64,000 nt of DNA from Clusia tigrina (taxonomy: Eukaryota > Arthropoda > Insecta > Diptera > Clusiidae), in contig OV050030.1 in the NCBI GenBank assembly GCA_920105625.2, positions 318,608,368-318,672,367 of the forward strand. Direction: 5' to 3'. A model generated the notes under the pieces. It was not told where the DNA came from and made no database searches. It saw nothing but the letters and a program-made list of their open reading frames with translations. The position numbers and the translations under genes are program-made. Position 1 is the first letter of the stretch, and every line of letters starts with the position of its first letter. Below, piece by piece: positions 45,301-56,436 of the stretch.

Positions 45301-45949
45301 CAGTCAGGCGGCAGTCAAGTCACTGGCTGGTGTTTTCACTACCTCTAAGCTTGTACTCGACTGCCGCTCCTCCCTGAACGTCGTTTCAGGTAACTCACAA
45401 GTTCACATATGCTGGGTACCTGGACATAGCGACATTCCAGGAAACTGCGAGGCCGATGAATTGGCCAAAATAGGTACGCTACTCCCTGACATCTCCCCCT
45501 CCTTTGATGTAGGTGTCCCACTGGCCACGGTCAAATGGGCCATAAAACATGACTACCTTGAGGCAGCTAAAAAAGCCTGGGTAAATGAACATACCTGTAG
45601 TGTTGCCAGACAAACCTGGAGCACTATCGACATTAGGCGTACTAGTCAGCTACTCAATATCAGCAGGAACTCCATCGGCACTATAATAAATGTGCTAACG
45701 GGACACTGCCTGATCGGGAAACACGCTGAAAGATTAGCACTGCCCCACAATGACTTCTGTCGCAGCTGTGGCTCTGAGGAGGAGGAAGAAACAGTACTTC
45801 ATCTCATGTGTCAGTGCCCAGCTCTGGCCAGGCGTAGATTAAAATTCCTAGGCTCATCTTTCTTCACTTCCTTAACCGAACTATCTTCCATCAACATCAA
45901 GGACATAGCTAGGTTCATTTCGGAATCACTGTGGTTCCCAAAATTCTAG
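42350..45949 (+). CDS. Loa-like ORF2: endonuclease, reverse transcriptase, RNase H
   Basis: 1,199 residues, open throughout. Endonuclease (1-225): QINLHHS, LVQEPWV, VVIGADANAHHEVWGS, FSDHCYI. RT (about 415-720): FKSPGPDGIIP, FRPISLSSFLLKTLERV, AVFLDIEGAFNNI, KRGTPQGGVLSPL, IAYADDIAIS, VKYLGLILDPKL. RNase H (about 918-1045): IYTDGSKLENKVG, VFQAEVMAI, IFTDSQAAVKSL, CWVPGHSDIPGNCEADELAK. The C-terminal zinc region has CRSCGSEEEEETVLHLMCQC. All catalytic residues are present. It overlaps ORF1 by 23 bp in another frame, suggesting coupled re-initiation or frameshift. A working enzyme is plausible. Confidence 0.95.
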   Translation: MVRVLQINLHHSMAASAALILHLTQKGEELILVQEPWVVNDQVRGLTTSGYRTVFVQDRGKPRACILVKNNINAFLLHRFSDKDNVAMVISTNTMAIWIVSSYMAHDHRLTPPPDAVRLLVEEANRKHIPVVIGADANAHHEVWGSTDTNERGESLFDFIITNDLVITNRGREPTFIASNRREVLDLTLGNNHSSHLISSWRVLQECSFSDHCYICFRIAISDTSVTAERKRHTNRKRTDWTRFQTIMESGLQSTPPTINNHLDIDRAVETITALFNSAAKSACNFPKPRGKTKPPWWNSEIAELRKVCRKLFNRAKATNDWLPFKDKQRELKYMVRRSKRASWRDFCGNIESSSETSRLRRILNTTPRALECIQRSDGTWTDSETDTLDALIETHFPGNEIFVDCRSFNTNHSLSHSTQFQLTNTHIQWAINSFKPFKSPGPDGIIPADIQHTASAVAPWLLHIYNACLRWSYIPISWREARVVFIPKAGKSTHTKPKDFRPISLSSFLLKTLERVLDIHIRSSINSTCLSKSQHAYTKGKSVETALHVLIEQVEKSLANKEYTLAVFLDIEGAFNNICPSAITKSLVNLNLDPSLVRFIEQLLKTRVISSSIGNVHAKRTVKRGTPQGGVLSPLIWNLTVNTLLRRLDQTGCNTIAYADDIAISVSGKYLSTLSEKLNYTLSILSQWCLEVGLDVNPSKTEVMLFTRKHKIPSFDLPKLNGNTLSLSNSVKYLGLILDPKLYWKANLAERVRKATCALYCCKRAVGTTWGVQPRTMSWLYAAVVEPYFLYGAVFWWPATDKAANLKPLDKVRRTAAVMITGALRTTSTKALFAFLHWLPTRLLVRQQAKCSATRLNSISRWTRLNLGHANILMQDTPVQADVDYTCSTLNLNHGFDTYIPSREEWSNNLVVTGSSIDIYTDGSKLENKVGCGIFSRKLGIKLSYRLPDHCSVFQAEVMAIFQASKWLIRNEVCDVLIRIFTDSQAAVKSLAGVFTTSKLVLDCRSSLNVVSGNSQVHICWVPGHSDIPGNCEADELAKIGTLLPDISPSFDVGVPLATVKWAIKHDYLEAAKKAWVNEHTCSVARQTWSTIDIRRTSQLLNISRNSIGTIINVLTGHCLIGKHAERLALPHNDFCRSCGSEEEEETVLHLMCQCPALARRRLKFLGSSFFTSLTELSSINIKDIARFISESLWFPKF

Positions 45950-46032
45950 ACGGGGGAGTCGCGTCGTCACAGTGTGGTACCACAACGAGCCATTCTATGT
46001 GCTTAAGTGTGCTTTTTGCGACAAAGGCTGCC

Positions 46033-46054
46033 ACTCCTACCTACCTACCTACCT
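46033..46054 (+). repeat. (CTAC)n 3' tail of the Loa-like element
   Basis: Four to five CTAC/CCTA units end the element. The truncated relative at 23065 has the same type of tail. Confidence 0.8.
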
Positions 46055-46066
46055 AGGAAGACACTT
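46055..46066. repeat. 12-bp target duplication of the intact Loa-like element, right
   Basis: AGGAAGACACTT directly after the CTAC tail, identical to 40442-40453. Confidence 0.9.
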
Positions 46067-47036
46067 TCAAGCAAATAAACAAATACCATAAATTTTGAAT
46101 GTGGAATATTAGTGGAATTTCGGGATATGGTGGAATTTCCGAAAACTACGAAGGTGTAAAAGAGAAAATATATTTAAAAAAGTTAGTACAAAAATATATA
46201 AATAATTGTGGTATCTACAACAATAACCACATAATTCGTAATGACGTATACAACAACAGTAAAAACTATTTTATACAATTTTTGGACACAATCTCAAAAT
46301 ATGCAGTGGCATTACATCTGGAAGATAGAAATAATATCACATTAATTGCAAAAATAAGGAACTATTTTTCTATAAGAGGTAAGTCAAGAAAAATCGTTTT
46401 GGACAATGAATTTAACTATGTTAATATGAAGGACTTTTTAAAACAAAGCCTAACAGTCATTCTGGGAACTGTGACATAGAAAGATTACATAGTACATTAG
46501 CAGAAGCCGAAAAATATATGTTATCAGTACAAGAATGATTATTCAATTGTACTCAATCACTATCACTCCATTCATCCTACATTAGAAGTTAAGCCGATAG
46601 ATGTCCTGGAAGGTAGAGTGGACAAAACTAAAATAGCTAAATATATTAGAAATATAAAAGAAAAAGTCATAAAAAAATTAAATGAGAAAAGTTTGGAAAA
46701 AAAGGCAGAAGGTCATGCTAAAAATTATAAAGTACTCCGACACAAAAATGAACCTAGGTACATGAAGCTGAAACTAGGCAATGTCCACCCTACAAATTTT
46801 AAACGGCCCACCATATTTTTGGATCAACTGGATACCATAAATTTTGATAATATAACCAATGCAACATTTATAATTGAAAAAATAGGGAGCAGCGACGGAT
46901 TAACCGAAATAAAATTAGACGACATACCGCACAAGCTTCAATAGGATTGTACGAAAATTAATTTTTCGTAGGCACAACAATATCGTCGTCCGCTACATAA
47001 CAGCACGCGCCAAGTCAATTACCTTTGGTAGCAGTA
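46067..47036 (+). pseudogene. pol: Errantivirus-like integrase relic, part 2 (right arm)
   Basis: Mirror of 11872-12840. Frame 46099-46479 holds the integrase core (FLDTISKYAVALHLEDRN, GKSRKIVLDNEF). Frame 46618-46944 is the integrase tail (NEKSLEKKAEGHAKNYKVLR). Cut at 47036 by the BEL-B LTR. Small frameshifts are present. Confidence 0.6.
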
Positions 47037-47419
47037 TGTGAAACACCCGTATAATGGCTAGTCAGCAGAAATAATCATGCACCCAAACATATTGACAACA
47101 ATATAAAGTTGCGTTGGCCTTGAGTCAACGTCAGTTCATTACCCATAAGCCAAGATCCTGTATTTTGCTGCATTTGCATCTTTTAATATTTTGTTGTGAA
47201 TTCATTTTTACCGTACCACTTAAGTTTTTTGTTATTGTAATTAGAATTTTATTTAAGGCCGTAACTGGAATATAAATTTGTAAATTATAACCAAGCTTAC
47301 AACAAGTGAAGTTTATTTCATCCCTCTGCGAGTTGTTCAAGTTCAAGTGCTTGAAACAACTAATTCAATTTCCTACCTCCTATCCAGGTTAAAGTACCTG
47401 TATAGTTAGGAACAATACA
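47037..47419 (+). repeat. BEL-B 5' LTR (right arm)
   Basis: 383 bp, TGTGAAAC...AACAATACA. Same length as 11489-11871. Confidence 0.7.
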
Positions 47420-47420
47420 C

Positions 47421-47436
47421 TGGTGACCCCGAAGTT
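47421..47436 (+). promoter_or_regulatory. BEL-B primer-binding site (right arm)
   Basis: TGGTGACCCCGAAGTT, one base after the LTR. The last four bases differ from the left-arm site. Confidence 0.55.
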
Positions 47437-47806
47437 ATTAAAACACATAACATTTATGAAATCCTGGTGTAAGTACCAGTGCTATCATTCAGCGAACCAA
47501 CAAAGTCCAACGTTGCGAACAAACAAGCAGCATTCATATCACTGTGCGCAAGGAAGCAAGAATATGGACAAATTTAGCGATTTAGTTGTATCGCAGGAGG
47601 AAATCGGAGAAGGAATACAGAGAATAATCCGGAACTACAAAAAGGATTCGGTGGAACGAAAACATTCCACATCCTATTTTGAAGAATGCTGTCGATGTCT
47701 AAATGAAGCATGGGCACAATTTGAAACAACCGACAATACAATAAGGCAGCTCGAGAATGTATATGTATATATGAATATCCATGGACCGCCCGTATTTTAC
47801 GAATGA
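47423..47806 (+). pseudogene. BEL-B gag N-terminus (right arm)
   Basis: Mirror of 11105-11452 with MDKFSDLVVSQEEIGEGIQR and the same helical C-terminus. The frame extends upstream into the leader, so the Met at about 47563 is the likelier start. Confidence 0.6.
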
Positions 47807-48095
47807 CTACTACCATGAAATCTCAGACCTTCTCACTGAATACCGAGAAAAGTTTGAAATCGCAATGAGCACCCATCATCCAGCACCTACAACGCCAGCA
47901 GACAGTACTCATTGAAAGGAATCCAACGCCTACAGAGAAGCTATTGAATGGTGCCACACCCAACATAAGCGGCATCATCCGCAAATAACAAGCGTTATTT
48001 ATGTCTCTTCGCCGGCTACTTTCTGGATTGTCAAACATTATAACCGAGCAACCACAGGAGTACTACGAGGGTAACATTAAACGCATCAACCAACT

Positions 48096-48778
48096 ATGGG
48101 ACGAGATCGAGACCCTAATTACAAGATCTTTGATGAAATATCAACATCAGAAGACGAAGGGTATGATTCAGCATACCTGAGTATGGAAGATCAGGTTCAT
48201 CAGCAGTTGATTGTTTTGTCCACCAAAGCAAAGGGTCCGACTTCCACACTGCAGCCTGACTCGCTTGCATGTCGTTTGCCCAAAATGTCCATACCAACTA
48301 CCTCAAATGGCACCAATTCTTTGTTATGTTCTCAGAAATGGTGCACAAGACTCCAATTGCCCCAACACGAAAATATGGTACTTGAAGTCGAATGTCACTG
48401 GAGAAGCAGAAAGACTAATTAGGCATTTACCATTAACCCAGGAGAATTATGAGACAGCGTGGAACCTTCTCCAAGACCCGTACGACAATAAACGAGTGCT
48501 GGCCTCCCACACTACTCCAACAAATCATTGGGCATTCAAGCCTATCACCAGAAAACACATCCTCAGGAGCAATAAAAAACATCCATGATGTTGTAAGAAA
48601 AAGCATCTTGACCATCAACAATATAGGAGTCGACCGCCAGAGTCAATTGCTGTACGAACAGTCATTAAAGAATCCAAAAGAGATTCAATCGTTGGAAGAC
48701 TTTCTGCACTTCCTCGAGGTCCGCTTCCAATCTCTAGAAACTCTTGGTGGACGAGAAAGCCACATTCATCAAGGATAG
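48096..48778 (+). pseudogene. BEL-B gag middle region in broken frames (right arm)
   Basis: Frames 48096-48422, 48211-48588 and 48449-48778 together cover the gag core, with words such as CQKCPYQLPQMAPILCYV-like and RHLPLTQENYETAWNLLQDPY. L-T-x-x-N-Y-x-x-A-W-x-x-L is a strong BEL/Pao gag signature. At least two frameshifts. Confidence 0.6.
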
Positions 48779-49175
48779 TGTCAGCAGTTGCAACTGTGAT
48801 TACGAAATACACCTTTGGTCAAGGCATCCACTGTATTATTGTAAATCATTTCTACAATTATCATCAGTAGCTAAACTAAACTGGACTCAATGGCAACAAC
48901 TATGCGTTAATTGCTTTAAGGGCGACTACACGTCAAAAATATGCACCGTAAGCGGCTGTTCGAAATGTAACAGAAAACACAATTCAATGCGGCACCAACC
49001 CCCCATCATCAAAAGAGAGCCAACACATCCAAACACCAACAATACATACGAAAGAACCCAAGGCGGCCAGTTCATCAGTTACATCAGCAGCAGCCAATAT
49101 ATTGTCGGGATACCAAGACCATGTTTTGTTAGCAACAGCCAGAGTAACCATCACGGCAAGCAACGAACAATCTAA
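48744..49175 (+). pseudogene. BEL-B gag zinc-knuckle region (right arm only)
   Basis: The frame has WSRHPLYYCKSFLQLSS, then CVNCFKGDYTSKICTVSGCS and KCNRKHNSMRHQPP. The C-x2-C...C...C-x2-C-x3-H-N-x2-x-H layout is the BEL/Pao zinc region. The left arm lacks about 275 bp here. Confidence 0.65.
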
Positions 49176-49467
49176 TGAATTCAGATTCCGGCTCACAGGT
49201 CAACTTAGTGACAGAACGGCTCATCAAGCGGCTAGTAATAACTCCAAGCAACGCATTGTAGGCATTGGTCACAGCAGAAAAAGGGCAAACTATCGCGTGA
49301 ACATCCAACTTCAGTCACGAGCAACCATATTTTCTTCAGGGTTAGAGGCATTCGTATTGCCAGATATTGTCCCAATGCAACTGGAACAATCTCTGAACAA
49401 CTCATCATGGAGAAGTGAACTAGCCGATCCTCACTTCACAGGGCCAGGCAAAATCGACATTTTCTGA
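49102..49467 (+). pseudogene. BEL-B protease-like region (right arm)
   Basis: HVLLATARVTITASN, QRIVGIGHSRKRANY, RVNIQLQSRATIFSSGLEAF and LPDIVPMQLEQS match BEL/Pao protease. The expected D-S-G-S is degenerate (GQLSDRTAH). Confidence 0.6.
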
Positions 49468-50055
49468 ATTTGAGCTGAATTTTACCATCAGCTGCTCCTA
49501 ACCCGGCAAATAAGGTTAGGAGAAAATACAGTGCTTGGTTGGGTGGCAGCTGAAAGATCGGTGTTCAAGATTCCGCCACCGCAACATGCGGGGTACTGAC
49601 AAATGAGGATAAGCTGTTAGATGAGTCAATCGAGAAATTTTATAACCTTGAAGAAATGGAAGACACAAAACCAACAATGTCTGCCACAAAAAAACAATGT
49701 GAAACTCATTTCGCACTGAACTCCACTCGAAACCATCATTGTCGATACATTGTCAAGATTCCATTCGCAAACATACATCCGCTCTAGACGACTCAAAGAA
49801 TATCGCAACCAATCGATTCTATCAACTGGAGAAACGTCTGGCGGCCATCGAAACCATGCAATATTACCAACTGAACACGGTGACATACTGGACTCGGTCA
49901 GCACCATAACTGGCAATCAAGTGCCTTCAACAATTAGGAAATGAGCACAGTTCTCAACATCCACTTGGGGCTGAAGCTCTCCGAAGCAACTTCTACATGG
50001 ATGACTGTCTAACTGGGTCCGATACTTTAATCACGGCAATTGAAATGCAATAACA
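49468..50055 (+). pseudogene. Decayed BEL-B pol remainder (right arm)
   Basis: Broken frames show words of the post-protease region (RLGENTVLGWVAAE) and RT-like scraps before FYMDDCLTGSD near 50000. No usable ORF. Confidence 0.45.
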
Positions 50056-51180
50056 GCACATGAACATTTTGAGCACAAGTAAAAGAAAAACAGTATTTTC
50101 AGCATTAATCATAGATGACTTCATAATTAATATACACCAGTTTCAACCAATAGAAAACAAGCACATTTTATATCTCCAACTTGCCTCACTGAAATGTAGA
50201 TTACATACCATAGACAGAAACGAGGGCTACTTAAAATCTTTGGGACGGGACTCTAATGGCTTTATGGTATCATGGATGACGATGATAGCACCGAGATAGA
50301 GGAACACTTTAAGGTAACCGTTGAAAACAACCATTAAGCAATCGAAAATTTAAAAAAAAATCTTCAAATTAACGAGACTTTTCATATATTAAAAGAAATT
50401 TCAGAATCAGACAGGAATAAAGTTCTTGAAACATTCAATGACTTTAGGGACACGAACGTACAAATTTATAGTCAGTTACTTTATTTATACATTTTAATAA
50501 AATCAAAACTTTGGAGAATAATATCGAACACATTCAAAACAACATTGGAGCTGCAAGGCTAAGTATTATGATAAATCAAATTTTTACGGATTATTGAAAA
50601 AATCAAAAATGCTGGGTGCAGCAGGGTATAAAAACAGTGAAATTGTTTTTGTTATAAAAATTCCAAAAGAAACTTTAATAGTCCCAAGGTCGCTTATTAT
50701 TTCTGTTTCCAATGAAAAGTACGAGGGGATTCTTTTCACAAAACAAGAAATTCTAAAAATAAATAACTCATTTTACGATTACTATAATGATTCAAATATA
50801 AAAAAATTAAAAGTAAGTAAACTGTACATACTTACAAAGAATTTTGCAAAAATCAAAAATATGCGAACGGAAACTATAGAAATTAAGCCTGGTCTATGAT
50901 TGCTAAAAAACCAAATAAATTCACATCAATAGTACTTGCAGTCAAATTTAACCGGAAATTATTTAATTTCATTTCACAATTGTAAATTAAACTTAATAAC
51001 AAAGAATACAAAAATATAGAATCAACTTTTCTCGCACACTTTATAATAAATTTAAACGAACAACAAATAGTGTTTTCTTTTCTATGCAAAAATGTTACAC
51101 TTGCTTTACACTGCATAGATTTTCTCTGCTTTTCTCAAATAACTGCAACCCTGCATCAGGGCTGTGATTTCTTTTGTGAA
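50056..51180 (+). pseudogene. env: Errantivirus-like envelope gene relic (right arm)
   Basis: Mirror of 7900-9035. Frame 50060-50299 covers the part around the former cleavage region. Frame 50594-50899 covers a later ectodomain part (NSEIVFVIKIPKETLIVPRS). Downstream words resemble the left copy. Frameshifts and stops break it. Confidence 0.5.
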
Positions 51181-52267
51181 AATCTTACACTGAGTGCGAC
51201 AGGTTAGACAGTGGTTCACTGTGATTGAGCTGATTATATGAATGCAATGGCACTTTACACACGTATGGTTGACAGAGATGAAAAATATTTTTCATTAATT
51301 AATTAAAATTGAATTTATTATAAGATTCTCATTTTTTAATTTTTTTATAAAATTTTTTTACCCAAAACGGACCGGAACTTTCTCTCTTCTTTTCCAAATA
51401 TAAAAATATAACATTCTGGAAGTGTTCATTGCGACATTGAAAGAGTGTTACCCTTTCGCAGGGTAACATTTTTATGTAGAAAACAATATGCTATGAATGT
51501 ATCAAAAAGTCTAATGACATTTGATGGATTAGCTATACAAAAAATCGAAAGTATTGAGAAAATAAATGAATTTGTTCACGCCACTGGCGTACGTTTAAAG
51601 TGAGTGAGAGAGTCTTCAAATGTTTGAAACGTACTTCTTCTTGCCTTTTTGACTGTGAGGATGAACACATCGTGGGACTAGACATAATTTGACAAAACTA
51701 ATTATTCCTTAGTTGATAATCAATTATGTTTGTATTTTTATTGTAATTTACTAGATTAGAATTAGTTTAAATTTAATATACTAAATTCTGCTGTGCGTGA
51801 ACAGTTTTGGTCCTTCAAGACGGATCTTAGTCCGGTTATTACCATTTCCTGCATATCAACGTCTGGAAACTGGGAAGGGAAAGGCTAGTGTGTTTCTTTT
51901 TTACTTATAAAAATATAAAGGAGACTGAAGGTCGCCTGAACGGAAAATATACGCTTGATACAAACGCATATGTATGCCATTAGCGTCACATTCATTGCAT
52001 TCGAGCGCATTTCTCTTTCCTTTACGCAGCCGCCGTTGGATTGCATTTATACATTGCCGTTAGTTTTTCGTTCTCGCCGTTGCCTTTGGATTTTTGTGTA
52101 CAGTTATTTGTGCAAATTGAAAATACGCTACAACCAGCATAAGTCAACTCTCTAAAAAAGTTGTTTTTTTTTGTACCGTTATGGACAAGTTGAAAGGAAC
52201 TATTGGCATATGCTTTCAAAAAATATTGAGCAAAAATATATAGTCAAAATTATATAGTCGAATACAC
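51181..52267. other. Unassigned right-arm segment
   Basis: Mirror of about 6811-7900. No recognised gene; probably includes BEL-A leader toward 52267. The 16-bp word TGTTCACGCCACTGGC occurs once at 51573-51588. Confidence 0.4.
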
Positions 52268-52555
52268 ATGAAAGCTGCATCAAGACACTCTTGCCAGAGT
52301 GATGCAATATATTGTTTTGGCTTATCTGCCGTACTTAAAGAAGCAGAAGCTCTCAAAGAAGATAAGTGCGTGATTGAAAATACGTACTCTGCAGACTACA
52401 GCCGCTACACACATCGTATGACTATGCTGGAGAGCAGTGAACTGCCATCATCTCCTGCCGCCAGAGCTACACTTGCTTTATTGGAACCTCTCACTCGGTC
52501 ATCAAATACCAGCCTTCCATCATGCGACACCGACATTTTCCGAAGGGATTATTGA
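52268..52555 (+). pseudogene. BEL-A gag N-terminal region (right arm)
   Basis: Mirror of 6523-6810. Same frame and stop, with a few substitutions (GLSAVLKEAEAL, ENTYSADYSR). Confidence 0.55.
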
Positions 52556-52907
52556 CAATGGTTCTCATTGCATGATCTGGTCACCGCCATATATTAAATA
52601 ATTCCCGGCTATCTAATGTAGAGAAACTCTTTCATTTACCACAGAAAACAGCTGGCGATGTGCGAGACATTATACAGCTAGCTCCGCTTACCAATGATGT
52701 GTTTACGACGGCGAGGTAAAATCTTATAGCCAGGTATGACAACCAGCGTATCTTAATAAACAACCAAATTAAGACTTTTTAAACCACCCATATTGTAACT
52801 CAGATTCTGGCCGTGCTCTTAAGGAGCTGCAACGTATTAGTATTTGTATCGCGGCGGTAAAATCACTCTAAATCGACACCTCTAATTCGGATGTCATCTT
52901 TGTTTTC

Positions 52908-53369
52908 TTGTGTTCGGTTCTCTTACCAAAAGTATACATGTATCTCTGGGAGCAGACATTAAAAAACAAGACTGATACCCCGCAATGGAAGCAGTTGGGC
53001 GATATCTTGGCGAAACGGTTCCAAATGATTGAAGCCGTGGCCGATTTGAGCTCTCCTAACGCGCTGTCTATATCTCGTATAGGAAAAAATCCTTCCTCTA
53101 CAACGTCGAATCAATCATCGCATCACACACTGGCGGGAAGCTCAAGTTGTTCAATGTGTAGTGTGCGGAAGCATCTGCTTTACGCCTGTCGACAGATTGT
53201 GCGACTATCAGTAGAGGATTATATTGCGCTATTTCAACTGTTTGTCAGAACATCATGTATTAAAGCTTGTCCAAGTAAAAACACTTGCTGGAAATACCGA
53301 CAACATCACCATTCTATCCTGCATAGCGATACCGTCGCCCAAATACAGGTCAAACACGTTGACGAATGA
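52908..53369 (+). pseudogene. BEL-A gag C-terminus (right arm)
   Basis: 153 residues with the same translation as the left copy. High conservation of a dead gene fits recent duplication or gene conversion. Confidence 0.65.
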
Positions 53370-53679
53370 TCTCGCAGCTTAAGACAATCAAATGCATTCC
53401 ACTATAGAAGAAAAGTCAGTCAAATAGTTCACTCAGTCACCACATCAAAAGGCACAGCCCTTGTGTCAATAATATTGTTTGTGTTTTAGTTGACCCCTCT
53501 TCGAAAGCATCATTCGTCTCAGAAAGGCTAAAACGTTTGTTGTGGTTTTGATATGCAAATGATGCGATGCTACTATATTCGGTCTTAATGATGTCGTCAG
53601 CACTAATTCCAGTCAATTATCTTCTTTTTTTATAGGTTCGTTGCTGGATAGCAAGTTTTAACAGTAGGTCTCAGATTTT

Positions 53680-53895
53680 GTGTTTCCCAAAATCACTAGC
53701 ACCCTCTCCTTGTGTGGGCTTGATCCTGGACAACTTAATTTATTGGTACGTCTGGATTATGTGGACCCAACGTTCTCGCAAGGCACCCCAGTCGATCTTC
53801 TCCTGGGTGGCGACTTGTATCCTCTTATTATACGTGAAGGACTAACAATTCATATTCTCAATTCACTTGTGGAACAACGCACGTCGTTTGGATAG
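53680..53895 (+). pseudogene. BEL-A protease-like region (right arm)
   Basis: As 5183-5398 but reads VDLLLGGDLYPL where the left copy has V for D. Confidence 0.6.
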
Positions 53896-53994
53896 ATACT
53901 TACTCGGACCTTTGGCTGCAGCACGCAATACATCAGTCCCAGCTTCTGTTTCTGCCCATTTTACAGAAGTTTCTCTTAACGTACAGCTGAAGAA

Positions 53995-54261
53995 GTGGAA
54001 GAAGTTTGTGCGACTATACACGTACCGCAGGCAGACTTTGAATGCGAAATTTACACAAAAACGACTCGGCGATCTGTTTCTGGTCGTCACGTTTTTGATC
54101 TTACATTCAAGAAGTTAGGCACATATGAATTTCGTGGACAATCTCGGTTAATCGCGTGTTGGCTGTTTCGACACAATGAACGAACATTGATACGGCGCAA
54201 AGAGTTAAAACTAGAATACGATCAAGTTCTAACAGAATTTTTAGATTTAGGATGCCAGTAA
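53995..54261 (+). pseudogene. BEL-A region between protease and RT (right arm)
   Basis: As 4817-5083, with FDLTFKKLG for FDITFKKLG. Confidence 0.6.
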
Positions 54262-54641
54262 TGCAACTTCCGTGCGACATTCCTCCACAACATTATTAAC
54301 CGCCCCATAAGACGATCATCAACCCTGACAGCTCCACCCAGAAGTTTTTTTTATTTTCTTTTTATTTAAATTTAATTTTTTTTACCACGAAGCTGCGTGT
54401 AGTATTTAATGGGTCTTCACCATCATAGAGCAATCGCAGCTTAAATGATATTCTTCATGTCGGTAAGGCGCTACAACAGGACTTAACCATTCTTATTCTC
54501 AAGTGGCAATTAGAAAAAAGAGAGATGTATCGGCTAACTTTAGTTAATCAGACAGCTTATCAGCGCTTAATCTTTCGAAAAACTCCAAGTCAGGAGTTAC
54601 TCCAAGTCAGGAGTTACTCTCCACCAATTGGCAATTGGTGA

Positions 54642-55013
54642 ATGCCACCGTTTTCCAATGGAAACTCAGATTTTGCGGAAAAAATGTACTTAGAAGTTGT
54701 CCTATCATGTGCTCACTCAAATGCCTCTGCGATTCATGCTCGCGACGATATCAAAAACATTCTCTCAGCAAGTTGCTTTAAGTTAGGGAAGTTGGCTTCC
54801 AACTTCCGTGAAACCCTTCAAAAAATACCAATTTATCACTTGCTTAATGAAAGCCTCTTAACATTGTCTGGTAAGAGCACGGCCAAAGCGGATAACAGAG
54901 TTGCAATGTCTGGGAAAAGAGTTCAACAGGAGCCATGGGTTGTTATTACCTCAGATGGTCAAGTACAGCAAAGGAAATTACTTTGCGAAAAATTTCGCAG
55001 AGTTCAGCAATAG
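54642..55013 (+). pseudogene. BEL-A reverse transcriptase fragment (right arm)
   Basis: Same translation as 4065-4436, including the YLEV change at the catalytic site. Confidence 0.6.
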
Positions 55014-55076
55014 CCTGGTCAACAAATGGGCAGTCATATTTAATTCTAGATTAGAGGGAGACTAGGACAGCAAACT

Positions 55077-55615
55077 ATGAGTTCCGTTTCATCTGACGAG
55101 GAAGTAAGGAATACATTGAAATCGGTACAGTCAGAGGTAGAACTGTTTACTGGAAAACAACTTATCACTTCGAAGCGAGTACGAGCAGGGAAGAAGCTCA
55201 GGAATTGTGGAAGCAGACAAACGCCGGAGGAGCTGTGTCGCAATTAGATATAGCGGATCAAGCCTGGACAGCAATTCAGAGCAGAGCAGAGGAGAAGTTG
55301 TTCCAATTTCATAAAGAAACGGAAGGTTTGAGGCCACACGAAGAGTACCTTGAGAATATGTTAAGAAACTTTCTCAAAGGCTAACAGAAACAGACGAAGC
55401 AGCATAAAGTTGCAGATTTATATGCGCTTTTAGATAGAACATACTTAAAACAAAATTCGTACGACTGTCTCATACGGGAAATTCAGGATTCCACTCAGAA
55501 CCTGAGAGCTTGGGAGCGAAGGCCTAGATGTCTGGAGAACGCTGCCGAGACGGAAGCCAACAGGCAGTTTCCAGGAAACATTTCAGTATACAAGCCTCAA
55601 GTACACTTAATCTAA
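55077..55615 (+). pseudogene. Unrecognised retroelement-like coding relic (right arm)
   Basis: Mirror of 3463-4001. ATG at 55077; a frameshift at about 55190 and one TAA at about 55382 interrupt it. The end CAC-TTA-ATC-TAA touches the CR1-like relic. Confidence 0.35.
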
Positions 55616-56108
55616 TGCAGAGTACTTTATCTTGTTGATAGAGAGAGCAACATCACCTTTACCAACAGAAATAAATTCAAACACAAATGGGCATTCAAAA
55701 ACATAGTCCCTTGCAACTACAGCAGACATATTATCAGCAGACGGTGAACTTCTACTAAAATAGTCATTCAGAATACCCGGATCAATCCGACAGCCATCAA
55801 ATTTTTCATGGCATACCCCAACTTGTCTTAAATTATTCCATAGCTACTTGGAAGGTCGTCCTAGACATAGTCTGGACATGAAATATCTGCGTTCAGAGAA
55901 TTTAATAGTAGAGTCTGCACCTTTTTTGGCTCTTTTGTGCTCTTCCCATCTAGATGCAGTTGGATTTCTTTTCCACTGTTTTTTGTTCTAAGCCGATTTT
56001 TAAGAGCAAATTGGTATTATTCGTAAACCAAGGAAAACTGCTGTTAGTGACAGAGCGAGTAACAAGTGGAACATACAAGTCAAGATTAAACAAAGAGTCA
56101 AGATTAAT

Positions 56109-56436
56109 TCAGTTATAGTCTTGAAAAGAAAAAGATTTTTTCTCAACGAATGGGTTTAGATTTATAGTCAATGAACAAAAAATTTGATCGTGGTTGGATA
56201 TAAACGATAAAAGAAAATGGATCCAAACAGCAGTAACGATAAGGATTATATACACATGACAGAAAAACTTTAGTGCTATTGTCATAAATTTCAACACTTA
56301 GAAATTCACCATCTGAGCCTCCAGAAATGTTTAACAAATTCACTCTTAAATTACTTTTACAATATATTGCCACACCCCCGCCATTTTTTTGATCTAATCG
56401 ATCATTTCGAAAAAGCTTGTAGTTACTTATATTCAA
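56109..56436 (-). pseudogene. CR1-like endonuclease fragment (right arm)
   Basis: Reads NISNYKLFRNDRLDQKNGGG, then VAIYCKS and VEIYDNSTKVFLSCVYNPYR. This is longer than the left copy, whose first part is out of frame. Confidence 0.5.

Larger units (their letters stand above)
40454..46054 (+). mobile_element. Full-length Loa-clade non-LTR retrotransposon
   Basis: A 5.6-kb insertion with a 12-bp target duplication, a 5' UTR of about 485 bp, two open ORFs overlapping by 23 bp, a short 3' UTR and a tail of CCTA/CTAC repeats (46033-46054) instead of poly-A. The ORF1 type, APE endonuclease, RT and RNase H together indicate the Loa clade (Loa, Bilbo and Baggins relatives). It is absent from the left arm, hence younger than the palindrome. 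No disabling mutation is visible. Confidence 0.85.
47037..50055 (+). mobile_element. BEL/Pao element BEL-B, 3'-truncated (right arm)
   Basis: LTR, primer site, gag, zinc region and protease-like region in order, then a decayed stretch to about 50055 where errantivirus env begins. Compared with the left arm it keeps the gag zinc knuckles and the region after the protease, but has lost most of RT and the integrase scrap. No 3' LTR. Confidence 0.7.
52268..55076 (+). mobile_element. BEL/Pao relic BEL-A (right arm)
   Basis: Mirror of the left BEL-A: gag (52268-52555, 52908-53369), protease-like (53680-53895), post-protease (53995-54261), RT (about 54410-54640 and 54642-55013). From 52888 on it is repeated in tandem. 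Confidence 0.7.
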
